Assembly: GCA_013151975.1 (NCBI GenBank)
Contig: JAADHG010000058.1
Span: 1 to 7,461, forward strand
From: Chlorobiota bacterium
GTDB lineage: Bacteria > Bacteroidota > Bacteroidia > Flavobacteriales > Flavobacteriaceae
Length of the DNA: 7,461 bases
Direction: 5' to 3'
Positions 1 through 6,290 of the stretch are shown one piece after another. The position numbers and the translations under genes were made by a program. Each line of letters opens with the position of its first letter. Position 1 is the stretch's first letter. The notes under the pieces are model-generated. The model did not search any database. It saw only the letters and a list, made by a program, of their open reading frames with translations, and was not told the origin of the DNA.

Positions 1-15
1 ACTTATTACCGTTGG

Positions 16-48
16 AAAACGTCAAAGTTCATACCTTTGGCGGTTTTT
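16..48 (+). terminator. Intrinsic terminator of an upstream gene outside the window
   Basis: Bases 20-27 (CGTCAAAG) pair with 35-42 (CTTTGGCG) to form an 8-bp stem with one G-U pair and a 7-nt loop. A run of five T follows at 44-48, and an A-run at 16-19 precedes the stem, so the structure may also work weakly on the other strand. No coding sequence is seen in the first 163 bases, so it probably ends the transcript of a gene to the left. Inferred from hairpin plus T-tract only. Confidence 0.55.
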
Positions 49-98
49 CATTATACAAAGATATTAATTTTTACTATAAAAATCTTAAATTATTGTAG

Positions 99-112
99 TC
101 GTTTGTAAACGA
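99..112. repeat. 14-bp palindrome over the -33 element, possible operator
   Basis: TCGTTT (99-104) and AAACGA (107-112) are perfect inverted repeats separated by GT. The palindrome covers the TTTG of the predicted -33 element, where a bound dimeric repressor would block RNA polymerase. A second short palindrome, TGGTAACCA (135-143), sits at the predicted transcription start. Both are visible in the sequence; an operator role is inference, and AT-rich DNA gives such repeats by chance. Confidence 0.3.
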
Positions 113-133
113 ATAATAATTCCCATACATTTG
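102..133 (+). promoter_or_regulatory. Bacteroidota-type promoter (-33 TTTG / -7 TAnnTTTG) for the peptidase operon
   Basis: TTTG at 102-105 is followed after 20 nt by TACATTTG at 126-133, an exact match to the TAnnTTTG -7 element used by the primary sigma factor of Bacteroidota. The predicted transcription start is near 139, leaving a leader of about 25 nt before the ATG at 164. The leader has no Shine-Dalgarno and is A/T-rich, as usual in this phylum. It is the best promoter candidate for the genes from 164 to 4421. Confidence 0.7.
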
Positions 134-163
134 ATGGTAACCAATTGTAAAATATAGATTAAG

Positions 164-2215
164 ATGAAAAAAATCATCACAAAACTCAACTCGTTTTTAG
201 TATTCCTTTTTATTTCAATATTAAGTCAAACAACTTTTGCACAACAAGTTCCATTAGGTCAAGAAAATCTTGTACAACATCTTAATGAAGAATTATCTGG
301 CGAATTAGCTAAACGAAATTTAGAGTTTATCTCGAGATTACATCGTATGCGAGGTTCAAAGGATTATAAAAAAGCAACTGATTTTATTCAATCGAAACTA
401 CAGGAATATAAATTAGAATCTATCGAGATAATTAGCATCCCTGCCGATGGTAAAACGATGTATGGCACACAAAAATCGAGAATGGCTTGGGATGTTGATT
501 TTGCCGAATTATGGGAAGTCGAGCAACAAAGTGGTAACTGGAAACACAAAATCAAAGTTGCCGATTGGCAATCTATTCCGTTAGTGTTGGCACAAGACAG
601 CGAAAGCGGAGAAGTAACTGCCCAACTAGTAGATATCGGTACAGGAACTTCGGAAGCAGATTATGCAAATAAAAATATAAAAGGAAAATTGGTGTTAACC
701 GCATCACAACCAGAGAGTGTTGTGTCTTTAGCAATAGAAAAATATGGTGCTGTAGGGATTATTAGCTATGCACAAAATCAGGTTACTGCTTGGTATAAGG
801 AAAACGAAAATCTTATTCGTTGGGGACATTTAGATGGATTTGCAAAGACAAAAACCTTTGCCTTTATGATTTCCTTAAAACAAGCAAGAGAATATCAAAA
901 AAGACTTAAGAATGACGAAGTGATTACTTTAGACGCAAAAGTTATTGCCAACCAACATCCTGGAACTTACGAAATATTAACTGCCGTAATAGAAGGTTCA
1001 GACTCTAAATTAAAAAACGAAGAAATTGCTTTTACTTGTCATCTCGATCATCCTCGTCCAGGAGCTAATGACAATGCAAGTGGTTGCGTGGCAATTCTTG
1101 AAGTTGCCCGAGCACTTAAAAAGCTTATTGATGAAAACAAAATAGAACGACCAAAACGTACCATTCGGTTTATTTGGTCGCCAGAAATTGAAGGTACAAC
1201 TGCCTTACTTAATTACAGACCAGAACTTGCCGAGAACATAAAATTTAATATCCATATGGATATGGTTGGTGGAGGACCAGAAACCAAAGCTATTTTTCAC
1301 GTGTCTAAAAGTCCACAAAGTATATCCTCTTTTATAAATGATGTTGCAGAAACCTTTGGAGATTTTGTAAATAAAAATTCTAATGATTATGCTAGTGGTA
1401 TAAATGTTAAGTATCCTATGGTTTCAGTTGAAGGAGGAAAAGAACCGCTTCATGCAGTATTAGGGCAATTTCATATGGGAAGCGATTTTCAGGTGTTTAG
1501 CGAGGGTTCATTCAGGATTCCGTCAATTTATTTACATGATTGGCCAGATCGTTATATTCATACCAATTACGATGTTCCAGCAAATATTGATCCTACTAAA
1601 TTAAAACGTTCTGGTTTTATTGGAGCAAGTAGCGCCTATTTTCTGGCTGATTTTGGAAATAAAAATCTTCCTATGCTTGTAGATTTAATGAAACTTCAAG
1701 TATTAAAAAGAACATCGCTTATGCTTCAAAATTCGCTTGATCTTTCATTGGAAGAAGGTAAAAACATGAAACATTATTTCTGGGTTCGTGAGATGGAACG
1801 TTTTAATTCTATAATTCCTTTTGCAAGTAGAGCAATTGAACTTCGTGATGACTATTCAACATTTATTAAAAATTTAAAAACTACTGTTGGACAAGGACAA
1901 CAACTCGATTTACCTCATGAAAAAGCGACTACTGTTTATACTAGAAATAGTAAAATAAAAGGGCCAATGTCCGTTTTCGGATATGATTATTTTATCGATC
2001 ATTTTGATTCTGAAAAGAAAACACCACAACTTTTTAGTTATAAAGGGAAACGAGGAAGCGGTTCTGAATATGCTTATGAAGCACTAAATTTTGTAAATGG
2101 AAAAAGAACTATTTTAGAAATACGGAACTTACTTTCGGCAGAATTTGGCCCGATTCCATTAGAACTTGTTGTAGAATATTTGAAAGACATGAGCACCATT
2201 AATGTAATTTATTGA
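164..2215 (+). CDS. Secreted M28-family zinc peptidase-like protein with PA-like insert and C-terminal winged-helix-like domain
   Basis: Predicted exported metallo-aminopeptidase-like protein of 683 residues. Residues 1-26 form a signal peptide (Lys-rich start, hydrophobic core, cleavage after TFA before Gln27). Residues about 139-240 resemble a protease-associated (PA) insert. The M28 catalytic core runs from about 265 to 500: H293-x-D295 (metal ligand and orienting Asp), D303 in an ANDNASG motif (bridging ligand), E341 in SPEIEG (candidate general base), D366 in HMDMVGG, and H466 in YIHTN. The usual adjacent Glu-Glu pair reads E341-I-E343, so one metal ligand may differ. The last 50 or so residues look like a small winged-helix domain, as I recall for DUF4910/DUF2172 aminopeptidase-like proteins. 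The start is supported by the signal peptide and the promoter ending at 133. It is the first gene of a tight five-gene cluster. Substrate unknown; the M28 fold is confident, activity less so. Confidence 0.85.
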   Translation: MKKIITKLNSFLVFLFISILSQTTFAQQVPLGQENLVQHLNEELSGELAKRNLEFISRLHRMRGSKDYKKATDFIQSKLQEYKLESIEIISIPADGKTMYGTQKSRMAWDVDFAELWEVEQQSGNWKHKIKVADWQSIPLVLAQDSESGEVTAQLVDIGTGTSEADYANKNIKGKLVLTASQPESVVSLAIEKYGAVGIISYAQNQVTAWYKENENLIRWGHLDGFAKTKTFAFMISLKQAREYQKRLKNDEVITLDAKVIANQHPGTYEILTAVIEGSDSKLKNEEIAFTCHLDHPRPGANDNASGCVAILEVARALKKLIDENKIERPKRTIRFIWSPEIEGTTALLNYRPELAENIKFNIHMDMVGGGPETKAIFHVSKSPQSISSFINDVAETFGDFVNKNSNDYASGINVKYPMVSVEGGKEPLHAVLGQFHMGSDFQVFSEGSFRIPSIYLHDWPDRYIHTNYDVPANIDPTKLKRSGFIGASSAYFLADFGNKNLPMLVDLMKLQVLKRTSLMLQNSLDLSLEEGKNMKHYFWVREMERFNSIIPFASRAIELRDDYSTFIKNLKTTVGQGQQLDLPHEKATTVYTRNSKIKGPMSVFGYDYFIDHFDSEKKTPQLFSYKGKRGSGSEYAYEALNFVNGKRTILEIRNLLSAEFGPIPLELVVEYLKDMSTINVIY

Positions 2216-2220
2216 ATGGC

Positions 2221-2754
2221 ATGACACACACATCTTCATACACTTTTCCTCAATTAGTATCAAAGCGACTTAAACTTCGTCGCTTATTAATGTCTGATAG
2301 TAAAGATGTGTTTAGATTAAGAACAGACAAAGAGGTAAATAAATTTATAGAAAGACCTACTTCAAGAACAGAAAAAAATGGCGAAGAGTTTGTAAAGAGA
2401 ATTGAAAAAGGCATTGCTGATAATAGTATTTTTCTATGGGTAATTTCATTGCAAGAAACCCCAAAATTAATAGGTACCATTTGCCTATGGAATTTTAATG
2501 AAGACCAAACAGTTGCAGAAGTTGGTTATGATTTATTTCCTGAGTATCACAGTCAAGGTATTATGACAGAAGCTTTGAACGCAGTTTTAGATTTTGGGTT
2601 TAATACTGCTAGTTTTAAAGCCATAGAAGCATTTACACATAACGATAACAAAGCTTCCATAAAGCTTTTAATCAAGAATGGGTTTTTAGAAGATAAGAAT
2701 AGAAGGGATTTAGAAAATGCTAATAATATAATTTTTGTAAAGCAAAATGATTAA
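2221..2754 (+). CDS. GNAT N-acetyltransferase, RimJ/RimL type
   Basis: Cytoplasmic acetyl-CoA-dependent N-acetyltransferase of 177 residues, normal for the RimJ/RimL-like branch (Acetyltransf_3). The N-terminal strand SKRLKLRRL (14-22) is the usual 'ERLxLRxL' opening. Motif A is H110-S-Q112-G113-I-M-T-E, a variant of the Q/R-x-x-G-x-G/A pyrophosphate-binding loop with Met115 where Gly or Ala is usual. N143-K-A-S146 is the typical motif-B Asn/Ser stretch before the last helix. The frame also allows a TTG at 2212 overlapping the previous stop, but ATG 2221 gives the standard N-terminus and lies 5 nt after the peptidase stop, so it is preferred. The gene overlaps the ureohydrolase by 8 nt, implying co-translation. 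Substrate (ribosomal protein N-terminus, amino acid, polyamine or antibiotic) cannot be told from the sequence. Confidence 0.85.
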   Translation: MTHTSSYTFPQLVSKRLKLRRLLMSDSKDVFRLRTDKEVNKFIERPTSRTEKNGEEFVKRIEKGIADNSIFLWVISLQETPKLIGTICLWNFNEDQTVAEVGYDLFPEYHSQGIMTEALNAVLDFGFNTASFKAIEAFTHNDNKASIKLLIKNGFLEDKNRRDLENANNIIFVKQND

Positions 2755-3538
2755 ACTAATAGGGATTCCATATGACGGAAATTCATCTTATAAAAAAGGT
2801 TCTGCTTTAGCGCCTTCAAGAATCAGGCTTATGGATGCTGAAGGTTCTGCAAATCGGTTTTGTGAACATAGAGTGGAAATAGTTGAAGGCAAAAATTATA
2901 GGGATTTAGGAGACCTGGATTTTCCTGATAATAATCCTGAATGGGTTTATAGAAAAATTAAGAAAACCATATTAAATGAATTAACACCACAAGATAAGAT
3001 AATTAGTTTTGGAGGGGATCATTCAGTTTCGTTTCCAGTTATTGAGGCTCATACAAATAGTTATAAAAACTTAAATGTATTGCATTTTGACGCACATGCT
3101 GACCTCTATGATAATTTTGCTGATAATCCGTTTTCTCACGCTTCGCCTTTTGCAAGATTGATGGAACAAGGAAACCTAAAATCTTTAACACAAGTAGGTG
3201 TGCGTACTTTGAATACACATCAAAAAGAACAAGCTCAAAAATTTAATGTTAAGATTGTAGAAATGAAGGATTTTAATATGAGTTTTATTAAAAATCTCAA
3301 AGGACCACTTTATATTTCGTTAGATTTAGATGTGTTAGATCCGGCATTTGCTCCAGGAGTTTCTCATCATGAACCTGGAGGTTTATCAACTAGAGATTTA
3401 ATCTCTATGATACAGCAAATTAATATTCCTATTATTGGTGCAGACATTGTAGAGCTTAATCCAACTAGAGATATTAATAATGTAACCGCTATGGTGGCTT
3501 ATAAATTATTTAAAGAAATAGTATCTAAAATGATTTAA
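2747..3538 (+). CDS. Arginase/agmatinase/formimidoylglutamase family ureohydrolase
   Basis: Cytoplasmic binuclear manganese hydrolase of 263 residues, slightly shorter than typical agmatinases or arginases (about 290-320). All metal-ligand motifs are present: GGDHS with H92; D115-A-H117-A-D119; and D193-L-D195-V-L-D-P. H131 in SHASPF matches the conserved His of agmatinase-like members, and E236 in DIVELNP matches the substrate-binding Glu of the family. PGGLS (210-214) is also conserved. The family hydrolyses guanidino or formimino groups, releasing urea or formamide from agmatine, arginine, formimidoylglutamate or guanidinobutyrate. The SHASPF and DIVELNP context leans to agmatinase-like, but specificity loops cannot be resolved by eye. 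It overlaps the upstream GNAT by 8 nt and ends 3 nt before the next GNAT, so it lies between two acetyltransferases in one transcript. Confidence 0.9.
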   Translation: MIKLIGIPYDGNSSYKKGSALAPSRIRLMDAEGSANRFCEHRVEIVEGKNYRDLGDLDFPDNNPEWVYRKIKKTILNELTPQDKIISFGGDHSVSFPVIEAHTNSYKNLNVLHFDAHADLYDNFADNPFSHASPFARLMEQGNLKSLTQVGVRTLNTHQKEQAQKFNVKIVEMKDFNMSFIKNLKGPLYISLDLDVLDPAFAPGVSHHEPGGLSTRDLISMIQQINIPIIGADIVELNPTRDINNVTAMVAYKLFKEIVSKMI

Positions 3539-3541
3539 AAT

Positions 3542-4090
3542 ATGAAAGTTTACATTGAAACCGAACGCTTAATATTACGAGAAATACTACCAACGGATGT
3601 TGAAGGTATGTTTGAGCTAGATTCTAATACAGAAGTACATAAATATTTAGGAAGAAAGCCCATCCAAACAAAGCAACAAGCAGCAGATGCTATTCAGTTT
3701 ATTAGAAAACAATACAGAGATCATGGTATTGGTCGTTTTGCAACCGTTGAAAAATCGTCAAGAGAGTTTATAGGCTGGTCCGGTTTAAAGTTCAATACAG
3801 GCGAAAAAGAAATATTAAATGACAAAAAAGATTTCTACGATATTGGTTACAGATTTATGCCTCGCTATTGGGGAAAAGGTTATGCAACCGAATCGTCATT
3901 AGCAATTCTTGATTATGGTTTTAAAGAATTAAATTTAGAGTTAATAGTTGGTGCTGCCGAAATAGAAAATGTAGCATCTAACAAAATATTACAAAAAATA
4001 GGTTTAAAATATATTAATGATTTTCCGTTTGAAGATAAAATAGCGTCTTGGTATGAATTAAAAAGAGAAGATTATGAAACAATGTCCTGA
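3542..4090 (+). CDS. GNAT N-acetyltransferase, RimJ/RimL type (second copy in operon)
   Basis: Second RimJ/RimL-like acetyltransferase, 182 residues, cytoplasmic. It begins with the canonical IETERLILRE strand (5-14), has a clear acetyl-CoA loop W110-G-K-G113-Y-A-T-E, and the downstream N143-V-A-S-N-K-I-L-Q-K-I-G segment typical of motif B and the final helix. It is only distantly similar to the GNAT at 2221 and looks like a separate subfamily member rather than a recent duplicate. The ATG is 3 nt after the ureohydrolase stop. Its last 17 nt overlap the zinc-ribbon gene in another frame, so the two are probably translationally coupled. Acceptor substrate unknown. Confidence 0.88.
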   Translation: MKVYIETERLILREILPTDVEGMFELDSNTEVHKYLGRKPIQTKQQAADAIQFIRKQYRDHGIGRFATVEKSSREFIGWSGLKFNTGEKEILNDKKDFYDIGYRFMPRYWGKGYATESSLAILDYGFKELNLELIVGAAEIENVASNKILQKIGLKYINDFPFEDKIASWYELKREDYETMS

Positions 4091-4421
4091 ATGTGGAGAA
4101 AAAATAGTGGGTCGTATCGATAAGAAATTTTGTAGTGATGCCTGCAGAAATTCGTATAACAACAAGTTTAATAAAGACACCAAAAACTTAATTAGGAATA
4201 CTAATAATAGGTTACGCAAAAATTATAGAATATTAGAGGCGTTAAATCCAGAACAAAAAACAAAAACTTCAAGAGCTAAACTCATAGAAAAAGGATTTGA
4301 TTTCAATTATTTTACAAGCATATACACTACAAAAAAAGGAACAGTATATTATTTTGTATATGATCAAGGGTATTTACCTCTTGAGGGAGACTATTTTGCT
4401 CTAGTAAAACGAGAAAATTAA
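4074..4421 (+). CDS. Small zinc-ribbon protein of unknown function
   Basis: A 115-residue protein with an N-terminal four-cysteine zinc-binding motif: C4-x2-C7-x12-C20-x3-C24 (CPECGEK ... KFCSDACRNSYNNK), similar to small Zn-ribbons of the DUF2116 or 'CxxC...FCSxxCR' kind. The middle (about 25-55) is rich in Lys, Asn and Arg and may bind nucleic acid. The C-terminal part (about 70-112) has aromatic-rich strands such as TVYYFVYDQGYLPL. No signal peptide or membrane segment, so cytoplasmic. I recognise similar proteins as conserved hypotheticals in flavobacteria but know no function. It overlaps the GNAT stop by 17 nt and is the last gene of the cluster; an 82-nt gap follows. Confidence 0.8.
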   Translation: MKQCPECGEKIVGRIDKKFCSDACRNSYNNKFNKDTKNLIRNTNNRLRKNYRILEALNPEQKTKTSRAKLIEKGFDFNYFTSIYTTKKGTVYYFVYDQGYLPLEGDYFALVKREN

Positions 4422-4503
4422 AATAGCATTAAGTAAATAATTGACCAATGTCATATTTTAGATATTTATTAAGCACTAATTTTATACTATAATTTAGTTT
4501 ATT

Positions 4504-5148
4504 ATGAAGGATTTCTTAGAACAAGCACACACCTTTATAAGCCAACCTTGGCCATGGTGGATGGGTGGTGTTATAATTGGTTTAACACTATTTTTATTAT
4601 TAAAATTTAATAAAGAGTTTGGACTATCGGCAAACTTAAGAACCATGTGTGCAGCAGATGGAGCGGGAGAATATTCAGATTTTTTTCAGTTTGAATGGGA
4701 AAAACAAGGGTGGAATTTAATGGTCGCTTTGGGAGCTATGTTTGGCGGCTATGTAGCGGCTAATTATTTTGGTGGTGATGGATTGGCTCATGTATCTCAG
4801 GCGACGGTCGATACACTTAACCAAATTGCCGGAAAAGATTTATTAACAACAACATCTGTGCATTTTGTTCCTGGACAAGACACTACACATGGTGTGGGAA
4901 TTCCAGATTTTTGGAACTTGTATTCTTGGGGCTCACTATTTACACTTAGAGGCTTAATTATTATTGTTGGAGGTGGTTTTCTCATTGGGTTTGGAGCGAG
5001 ATATGCTGGTGGTTGTACCTCTGGTCATGCCATTTCTGGAATTGCAAACTTGCAATTACCATCATTGGTTGCCGTTGTTGGGTTTTTTATAGGAGGTTTA
5101 ATTATGACATGGTTATTGCTTCCGTATATTTTACAAATCACAATATAA
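4504..5148 (+). CDS. YeeE/YedE-type transporter, larger half (sulfur-compound uptake)
   Basis: Inner-membrane protein of 214 residues, first half of a split YeeE/YedE transporter, a family that includes the thiosulfate importer TsuA. Hydrophobic segments are near 19-34, 69-88, 146-167 and 185-210. Conserved cysteines, which in characterised members relay thiosulfate, are visible as C49 in LRTMCAADG and C171 in AGGCTSGH; the GGCxSGH motif is the family hallmark. The hydrophilic stretch 90-140 is probably a loop. The second half is encoded 12 nt downstream (5161). No sulfur-metabolism enzyme such as rhodanese or persulfide dioxygenase is present in the window, so the substrate stays an inference. 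The ATG is preceded by AT-rich sequence without a Shine-Dalgarno or a clear promoter. Confidence 0.87.
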   Translation: MKDFLEQAHTFISQPWPWWMGGVIIGLTLFLLLKFNKEFGLSANLRTMCAADGAGEYSDFFQFEWEKQGWNLMVALGAMFGGYVAANYFGGDGLAHVSQATVDTLNQIAGKDLLTTTSVHFVPGQDTTHGVGIPDFWNLYSWGSLFTLRGLIIIVGGGFLIGFGARYAGGCTSGHAISGIANLQLPSLVAVVGFFIGGLIMTWLLLPYILQITI

Positions 5149-5160
5149 ATACTACAAAAA

Positions 5161-5574
5161 ATGAAATTATTTAAATATATAATTATAGGTTTTTTATTTG
5201 GTTTTGGAATGTGGAAACTAGAAGCCGTATCAACGTTTAGAATTATTGAAATGTTTCACTTCCAATCATTTCACATGTATGGAATTATTATTTCTGGAGT
5301 AATTGTTGGGATGATAATTACGCAGTTATTTAAAAAAGGAAAAATAAAAACAATACAAGGCGAAACGATTAAAATTGATGATAAAAGTAGAACCTGGTGG
5401 CGTTATATTCTTGGAGGAATTATCTTTGGTATGGGATGGGCACTAACTGGAGTTTGTTCAGGAATGATGTTTGTATTAGTAGGTTCAGGATATACTGTTT
5501 TTATTGTGTTTATAGGTGCTGCCTTACTAGGTACTTTTGCTTATGGGTATTTTAGAAAAGCGCTGCCACATTAG
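5161..5574 (+). CDS. YeeE/YedE-type transporter, smaller half (DUF6691-like)
   Basis: Membrane protein of 137 residues, the second half of the split YeeE/YedE pair. Hydrophobic segments lie near 5-18, 38-56, 81-98 and 104-131. C99 in ALTGVCSGM is the matching conserved cysteine motif, equivalent to GGC/GVCSG in full-length YeeE. A positively charged loop (58-80) separates two transmembrane hairpins. It starts 12 nt after the larger half ends, without its own promoter, and surely works with it in one membrane complex. Transported compound is inferred as thiosulfate or a related sulfur species from family knowledge. Confidence 0.85.
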   Translation: MKLFKYIIIGFLFGFGMWKLEAVSTFRIIEMFHFQSFHMYGIIISGVIVGMIITQLFKKGKIKTIQGETIKIDDKSRTWWRYILGGIIFGMGWALTGVCSGMMFVLVGSGYTVFIVFIGAALLGTFAYGYFRKALPH

Positions 5575-5621
5575 GGTTCAACGAGTTATTTTATAAAAAC
5601 AGGAATATTGAACTAAAAAAG

Positions 5622-6089
5622 TTATTTCCAATTTTGCCCTTTTAGTTTTAATGCAGCTTTCAAAATATCTTTCTGGCTAATTTGACCAACAAGTTTTCCG
5701 TTTTCTACAATTGGAAATCTGCGACGTTTTGAATCTAAGAATTTATTAGCAGCGTCAAAAACATTCATGTTACCATCAATGGTTTCAACATTATCCACCA
5801 TATGTTTTTCAACCAAATTAGTATGCATTGGCATATTATAATAACGACTTTCACTAATTTGTTTTATACAATCACCTTCAGAGATAATACCTATTAATTT
5901 ATTATTCTCATTTACAACTGGACCACCAGAAATTCGGTGTTTAATAAGTGTTTCAATAACTTCTTCAATTGTTTGTTCAGGTGTAAAGGTTATAAGGTTT
6001 GTAGTCATATAATCTTTCACCTGTATAGGCGAATGATCTTCAACATTTTGTTGTCCACGTCTGGAGCCTTGAAAACTTTTAATTCCCAT
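5622..6089 (-). CDS. CBS-domain pair protein
   Basis: Cytoplasmic protein of 155 residues made almost only of two CBS domains: about 24-80 (VKDYMTTNLITFTPEQTI ... GPVVNENNKLIGIISEGD) and about 92-148 (VEKHMVDNVETI ... RRRFPIVENGKLVGQISQKDI). Such tandem pairs form a Bateman module that usually binds adenosine nucleotides (AMP, ATP, SAM) and senses energy state or regulates a partner. No enzymatic or channel domain is attached, so it is a stand-alone sensor of unknown partner. The short N-terminal tail (1-20) is polar and probably flexible. It is convergent with the transporter pair (47-nt gap at the stops) and divergent from the TPR-like gene at 6291. Confidence 0.88.
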   Translation of the reverse strand: MGIKSFQGSRRGQQNVEDHSPIQVKDYMTTNLITFTPEQTIEEVIETLIKHRISGGPVVNENNKLIGIISEGDCIKQISESRYYNMPMHTNLVEKHMVDNVETIDGNMNVFDAANKFLDSKRRRFPIVENGKLVGQISQKDILKAALKLKGQNWK

Positions 6090-6112
6090 GATATTTAGTT
6101 TTTGATGCTCTT

Positions 6113-6145
6113 TAAAGTTACTTATTTTTAATGAGTTAGCCTAAA
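6113..6145 (-). promoter_or_regulatory. Candidate promoter for the CBS-domain gene
   Basis: On the minus strand, TAACTTTA (6120 down to 6113) matches TAnnTTTG with one change. It follows a TTTAG (6145-6141) acting as a -33 element at 20-nt spacing. The predicted leader to the ATG at 6089 is about 17 nt. The match is imperfect in AT-rich DNA, so this is a weak call. Confidence 0.33.
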
Positions 6146-6230
6146 TTTTAATTTTAACATATAAAAATGACACTAAAAATCTTAATAAAATGATAAAAAA
6201 TTTACTATTAAATAAAATAGTTCCTTTCAT

Positions 6231-6263
6231 TTTAGTGATTAGAATTCTAATTTTTTAGTTTTG
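6231..6263 (+). promoter_or_regulatory. Bacteroidota-type promoter for the TPR-like secreted protein gene
   Basis: TAGTTTTG at 6256-6263 is an exact TAnnTTTG -7 element, with TTTAG at 6231-6235 as a degenerate -33 about 20 nt upstream. Transcription would start near 6270, giving a leader of about 20 nt. This decides the start codon of the downstream gene: the in-frame TTG at 6261 falls inside the -7 element, so translation must begin at ATG 6291. Confidence 0.62.
6238..6251. repeat. 14-bp perfect palindrome inside the promoter spacer
   Basis: ATTAGAATTCTAAT at 6238-6251 is a perfect palindrome without spacer, lying between the -33 and -7 elements of the promoter at 6231-6263. Its position suits a dimeric regulator's operator. 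Only the symmetry is seen; it is AT-rich and could be chance. Confidence 0.3.
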
Positions 6264-6290
6264 CAGTTCAAAATTAAATTTTTAGATATA

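Noticed and set aside
2212..2220. TTG start of the first GNAT overlapping the peptidase stop codon
   Set aside because: ATG at 2221 is in frame three codons later and gives a normal GNAT N-terminus; TTG starts are rare here.
2250..2480. Minus-strand ORF of 76 codons inside the GNAT gene
   Set aside because: Antisense to a well-supported GNAT; no recognisable domain or promoter.
4454..4497. Promoter before the YeeE/YedE gene (TATTTTAG at 4454, TAATTTAG at 4490)
   Set aside because: Each has one mismatch to TAnnTTTG, no convincing -33 element, and the second would give a leaderless mRNA. The pair may be read through from the upstream genes or have a promoter I cannot see.
4797..4985. Minus-strand ORF of 62 codons inside the YeeE/YedE gene
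   Set aside because: Antisense shadow of a conserved membrane protein gene.
5576..5613. Inverted repeat GTTCAA...TTGAAC between the transporter and CBS genes as a terminator
   Set aside because: Only a 6-bp stem with a 26-nt loop and no T-tract directly after it; too weak to call.
6269..6276. Minus-strand TAATTTTG as a promoter for the CBS gene
   Set aside because: Lies about 180 bp upstream of the gene, overlaps the plus-strand promoter region and has no -33 element at the right distance.
6261..6290. TTG start extending the TPR-like protein by ten residues
   Set aside because: It lies inside the exact TAnnTTTG promoter element, and ATG 6291 gives a clean signal peptide.
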